This document shows, in pieces, positions 7,984-9,930 of a DNA stretch of 9,930 nucleotides. The DNA is from an uncultured Actinomyces sp. GTDB taxonomy: Bacteria; Actinomycetota; Actinomycetes; Actinomycetales; Actinomycetaceae. The translations under genes and the position numbers were made by a program. The stretch is taken from NCBI GenBank assembly GCA_915069725.1, contig CAJZFF010000040.1:1-9930 (forward strand), read 5' to 3'. The stretch's first letter is position 1. Every line of letters begins with the position of its first letter. The notes beneath the pieces were generated by a model that worked only from the letters and a program-made list of their open reading frames with translations, was not told the DNA's origin and did not search any database.

Positions 7984-8006
7984 GCATGAAAGGTGGCGTA
8001 CAGCAC

Positions 8007-8052
8007 GACGGCGGCCCTGAGCCTCGTGCGTAGGAGGCTCAGGGCCGCCGTC
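8007..8052 (-). terminator. Long perfect hairpin, terminator of glnA1
   Basis: Arms 8007-8025 and 8034-8052 pair without mismatch over 19 bp around an 8-nt loop; the core left arm is GACGGCGGCCCTGAGCCT. It starts 17 nt after the glnA1 stop on the minus strand. The sequence beyond it has only a weak CTTTC and no T-run, so it resembles the T-poor hairpin terminators common in high-GC actinobacteria. It separates glnA1 from the transporter operon, implying that the latter has its own promoter or depends on read-through. Confidence 0.85.
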
Positions 8053-8069
8053 TGAACCGAGTCAACGGC

Positions 8070-9494
8070 TCACAGGTCGTAGTAGAGCTGGAACTCGTAG
8101 GGGTGGGGGCGCAGTCGCAGCGGCTCGATCTCGTTGGTGCGCTTGTAGTCGATCCAGGTCTCGATGAGGTCGGGGGTGAAGACGTCTCCCTCGGTGAGGA
8201 AGTCATGGTCGTCCTCCAGGGCCTCCAGCGCCTCGTCCAGGCTGTCGGGGAGCTTGTCGATGTCGAAGTACTCCTCGGGAGCCAGCTCGTAGAGGTCCTT
8301 GTCGATGGGCTCGCGGGGCTCGATGCGGTTGCGGATGCCGTCAATTCCGGCCATGAGGACGGCGGCGAAGCACAGGTAGGGGTTGGAGGAGGGGTCCGGC
8401 ACCCGGTACTCCACGCGCTTGGCCTTGGGGGAGGAGCCCGTGACCGGGATGCGGATGCAGGCTGAGCGGTTGCGGGCCGAGTAGACCAGGTTGACCGGCG
8501 CCTCGAAGCCGGGGACCAGGCGGTGGAAGGAGTTCACCGACGGGTTGGTGAAGGCCAGCAGCGCCGGGGCGTGGGCCAGGATCCCACCGATGTACCAGCG
8601 GGCGAGGTCCGAGAGCTGGCCGTAGCCCCGCTCGTCGAAGAACAGCGGCTTGCCGTCCCTCCACAGGGAGTGGTGGGTGTGCATGCCCGAGCCGTTGTCG
8701 CCGAAGATCGGCTTGGGCATGAAGGTGGCCGTCTTGCCGTTGCGCCAGGCCTCATTCTTGATGATGTACTTGAACTTCATCATGTCGTCGCCCGCGGCGA
8801 GCAGAGAGCTGAAACGGTAGTTGATCTCCTGCTGTCCGGCGGTGCCGACCTCGTGATGGGCCCGTTCGATCTCCAGTCCGGAGGCGAGGCAGGTGCGGAC
8901 CATGCGATCGCGGATATCAGCCATCTGATCGTTGGGGGAGACGGGGAAGTAGCCGCCCTTGAAAGCAGTCTTGTATCCCTTGTTGCCGCCATCCTCCTCG
9001 CGGCCGGTGTTCCAGGCCGCCTCGCAGGAGTCGATGGCGTAGAAGGACTCGGCCGGTGAGGCCTCGTAGCGCACCGAGTCGAAGAGGTAGAATTCGGCCT
9101 CGGCCCCGATGTAGCAGGTGTCGGCGATTCCGGTGGAGCGCAGGTAGTCCTCGGCCTTGGCGGCGATCGAGCGGGGGTCGCGCGAGTAGACCTCGTCCGT
9201 GAAGGGGTCGACGATCGAGAAGTTGACGACCAGGGTCTTCTCCTCGCGGAACGGGTCCAGGAAGGCGGTGGTCACATCGGGAACCAGCTTCATGTCCGAC
9301 TCGTGGATCGCCGTGAAGCCTCGGATTGATGAGCCGTCGAACATCAGGCCGTCAGTGAGGGCCTCGTCCTTGAAAGCGGCCACAGGAATGGTGAAGTGCT
9401 GCATGACGCCGGGTAGGTCGCAGAACCGCACATCGACCAGCGCGACATTCTCCTTCTCGATGAACGTCAGTGCCTCGGATGCGTCCTTGAACAT
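8070..9494 (-). CDS. glnA: Glutamine synthetase GlnA1, type I, adenylylation-controlled
   Basis: This is the main ammonia-assimilating glutamine synthetase, 474 residues from the chosen start, the usual length for actinobacterial GlnA1. Family marks in order: the [10 protein letters not shown] loop (51-60), metal ligands in AEAEFYLF (131-138), [16 protein letters not shown] (213-228), [17 protein letters not shown] (258-274), the flap [17 protein letters not shown] (317-333), and [16 protein letters not shown] (361-376). Tyr402 in DLYELAPEE matches the tyrosine that GlnE adenylylates, so activity is probably set by the GlnE encoded at 861-4466. An in-frame ATG at 9530 would add 12 residues (MRSMCAFPP...) foreign to the family. 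The ATG at 9494 gives the usual MFK start and has GGAGG in front of it. Dodecamer assembly and cytoplasmic location are family knowledge. The gene stands alone between a 186-bp upstream region with candidate nitrogen control sites and a strong terminator. Confidence 0.98.
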   Translation of the reverse strand: MFKDASEALTFIEKENVALVDVRFCDLPGVMQHFTIPVAAFKDEALTDGLMFDGSSIRGFTAIHESDMKLVPDVTTAFLDPFREEKTLVVNFSIVDPFTDEVYSRDPRSIAAKAEDYLRSTGIADTCYIGAEAEFYLFDSVRYEASPAESFYAIDSCEAAWNTGREEDGGNKGYKTAFKGGYFPVSPNDQMADIRDRMVRTCLASGLEIERAHHEVGTAGQQEINYRFSSLLAAGDDMMKFKYIIKNEAWRNGKTATFMPKPIFGDNGSGMHTHHSLWRDGKPLFFDERGYGQLSDLARWYIGGILAHAPALLAFTNPSVNSFHRLVPGFEAPVNLVYSARNRSACIRIPVTGSSPKAKRVEYRVPDPSSNPYLCFAAVLMAGIDGIRNRIEPREPIDKDLYELAPEEYFDIDKLPDSLDEALEALEDDHDFLTEGDVFTPDLIETWIDYKRTNEIEPLRLRPHPYEFQLYYDL

Positions 9495-9496
9495 AT

Positions 9497-9503
9497 CTCC
9501 TCC
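9497..9503 (-). promoter_or_regulatory. Ribosome binding site deciding the glnA1 start
   Basis: GGAGGAG runs from 9503 to 9497 on the minus strand, directly before the ATG at 9494. Measured from its GGAGG core the spacer is 4 nt, somewhat short. It rules in the MFK start and makes the upstream ATG at 9530 unlikely. Confidence 0.8.
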
Positions 9504-9515
9504 AGGTGGGAAGGC

Positions 9516-9538
9516 GCACATACTTCGCACGTATGCAC
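9516..9538. repeat. Dyad and GCAC repeats in the glnA1 leader
   Basis: CATAC (9519-9523) and GTATG (9531-9535) form an inverted repeat around 7 nt, and GCAC occurs three times, at 9516-9519, 9527-9530 and 9535-9538. The element lies between the candidate -10 box and the ribosome binding site of glnA1, so it could be an operator or a weak leader structure. No known regulator is assigned. Confidence 0.35.
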
Positions 9539-9555
9539 TGCGGCTGACTTCGACA

Positions 9556-9561
9556 ACTATA
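9556..9561 (-). promoter_or_regulatory. Candidate -10 box of the glnA1 promoter
   Basis: TATAGT (9561-9556, minus strand) is the best -10 hexamer in the glnA1 upstream region and would place the transcript start near 9549, with a leader of about 55 nt. The region 17 nt upstream (TTCCTG) is a poor -35 match, as expected of a promoter that depends on an activator. Confidence 0.45.
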
Positions 9562-9610
9562 TTGACCTACCCGTGACACAGGAATGGCATGGGTGTTGCC
9601 TGAGTGTTTC
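9562..9610 (-). promoter_or_regulatory. Candidate GlnR-like operator array upstream of glnA1
   Basis: On the minus strand five pentamers start exactly 11 bp apart: GAAAC (9610-9606), GCAAC (9599-9595), GCCAT (9588-9584), GTCAC (9577-9573) and GTCAA (9566-9562). The actinobacterial GlnR box is known as alternating gTnAC and GaAAC half-sites with 6-nt spacers. Here GAAAC and GTCAC match fully, GCAAC misses one defined base, and GCCAT and GTCAA match poorly. The two upstream half-sites would sit near -46 to -61 relative to the proposed transcript start, a suitable place for an activator. No glnR gene is in the window, so the assignment is inference. Confidence 0.35.
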
Positions 9611-9680
9611 GCTCGGTTTTTTGGCAGGAACCTAAGGGAAGTGGGGGTGCTGCGGTGCTGAAACACGTGGAGAGCGGCGC

Positions 9681-9930
9681 TCAGCGGCCACGCATCGCGC
9701 GACGGTCGGGACGCACCTTGTTGGGGTCGATGTGCCTGGGAACGGGCAGGTTCCTACCGGCCATCGAGGTCAGGCGCTTCGAGACCTGGGTGATCTCGCT
9801 GTCGGTCAGCGAGGTCGGCTTGGTCGGCAGCCCGCGCAGCGTCTTTGACAGCTCTGTCAGACGCACCTGTCCGGCGTCGGTACCCACCTGAAGGGTGTGG
9901 ATGGGGACGGTCGACAGCAGCCGATGGACC
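9681..9930 (-). CDS. DUF4191 family protein, C-terminal part
   Basis: The frame is open to the right edge and ends with TGA at 9681-9683, giving 82 visible C-terminal residues. The segment HRLLSTVPIHTLQVG followed by LPxKPTSLTDSEITQVSKRL, and the basic ending KVRPDRRAMRGR, match my memory of the DUF4191 family. These are conserved actinobacterial proteins of unknown function with two membrane segments near the N-terminus (outside this window) and a soluble tail. The gene is commonly found next to glnA1 in this phylum, which agrees with its place here, upstream of glnA1 on the same strand. An internal GTG at 9887 could be mistaken for a start, but the frame runs on upstream with family-like residues. 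There is no clear terminator between it and glnA1, so some read-through into glnA1 is possible. Confidence 0.82.
   Translation of the reverse strand, partial: VHRLLSTVPIHTLQVGTDAGQVRLTELSKTLRGLPTKPTSLTDSEITQVSKRLTSMAGRNLPVPRHIDPNKVRPDRRAMRGR

Noticed and set aside
7420..7989. 189-codon plus-strand frame opposite the binding-protein gene
   Set aside because: Val/Gly/Asp-rich mirror of the lipoprotein gene with no domain; the minus-strand gene has a lipobox, family motifs and a ribosome binding site.
7976..9537. Shared 7-mer TGCATAC in both the transporter promoter (7982-7976) and the glnA1 leader (9537-9531), as a possible common operator
   Set aside because: Between two regions of about 90 and 190 bp at least one shared 7-mer is expected by chance, and the surrounding bases do not align.
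9617..9622. Run of six T on the plus strand as the T-tract of a terminator
   Set aside because: No stable stem precedes it on the plus strand and no plus-strand gene ends nearby; on the minus strand it is an A-run, at most an upstream promoter element.

Overview
The window is high-GC, densely coded chromosomal DNA from an actinobacterium. The gene order glnA2-glnE, then glnA1 with a DUF4191 gene beside it, is the nitrogen-assimilation locus known from Actinomycetota such as Mycobacterium and Streptomyces. Codon use and the serine/arginine-rich low-complexity linkers suggest an Actinomyces-like member of Actinomycetaceae, but the genus is an inference. I see no phage, insertion sequence, CRISPR array, tRNA, rRNA or other sign of an accessory island.

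Layout. Positions 1-842 (+) hold the C-terminal part of a GlnA2-type glutamine synthetase, followed after 18 nt by a very long glnE (861-4466, +), the bifunctional glutamine synthetase adenylyltransferase/adenylyl-removing enzyme. A short gap leads to a histidine-phosphatase-family protein (4562-5215, +). It converges on a three-gene minus-strand operon for polar amino acid uptake, read in the order lipoprotein binding protein (6994-7914), permease (6025-6990), ATPase (5228-6028). A hairpin at 5189-5208 lies between the converging units. Upstream of the transporter, on the same strand, is glnA1 (8070-9494), ended by a perfect 19-bp hairpin at 8007-8052. At the right edge is the C-terminal end of a DUF4191 protein (9681-9930, -).

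How the parts fit. GlnA1 carries the tyrosine (Tyr402) that GlnE adenylylates, so enzyme and target lie in the same locus. In GlnA2 that position aligns with Trp, so GlnA2 should escape this control. An amino acid ABC transporter sits between glnE and glnA1, which are direct neighbours in Mycobacterium. Its placement suggests, but does not prove, a substrate such as glutamine or glutamate. The 186-bp glnA1 upstream region holds a candidate -10 box and a run of GlnR-like half-sites spaced exactly 11 bp apart, which is the most interesting regulatory signal. Otherwise this is an ordinary housekeeping region, and I found no convincing undescribed system. The main oddities are the linker-rich, 1201-residue GlnE with a 75-residue basic tail, and the regulatory sequences in front of glnA1 and the transporter.
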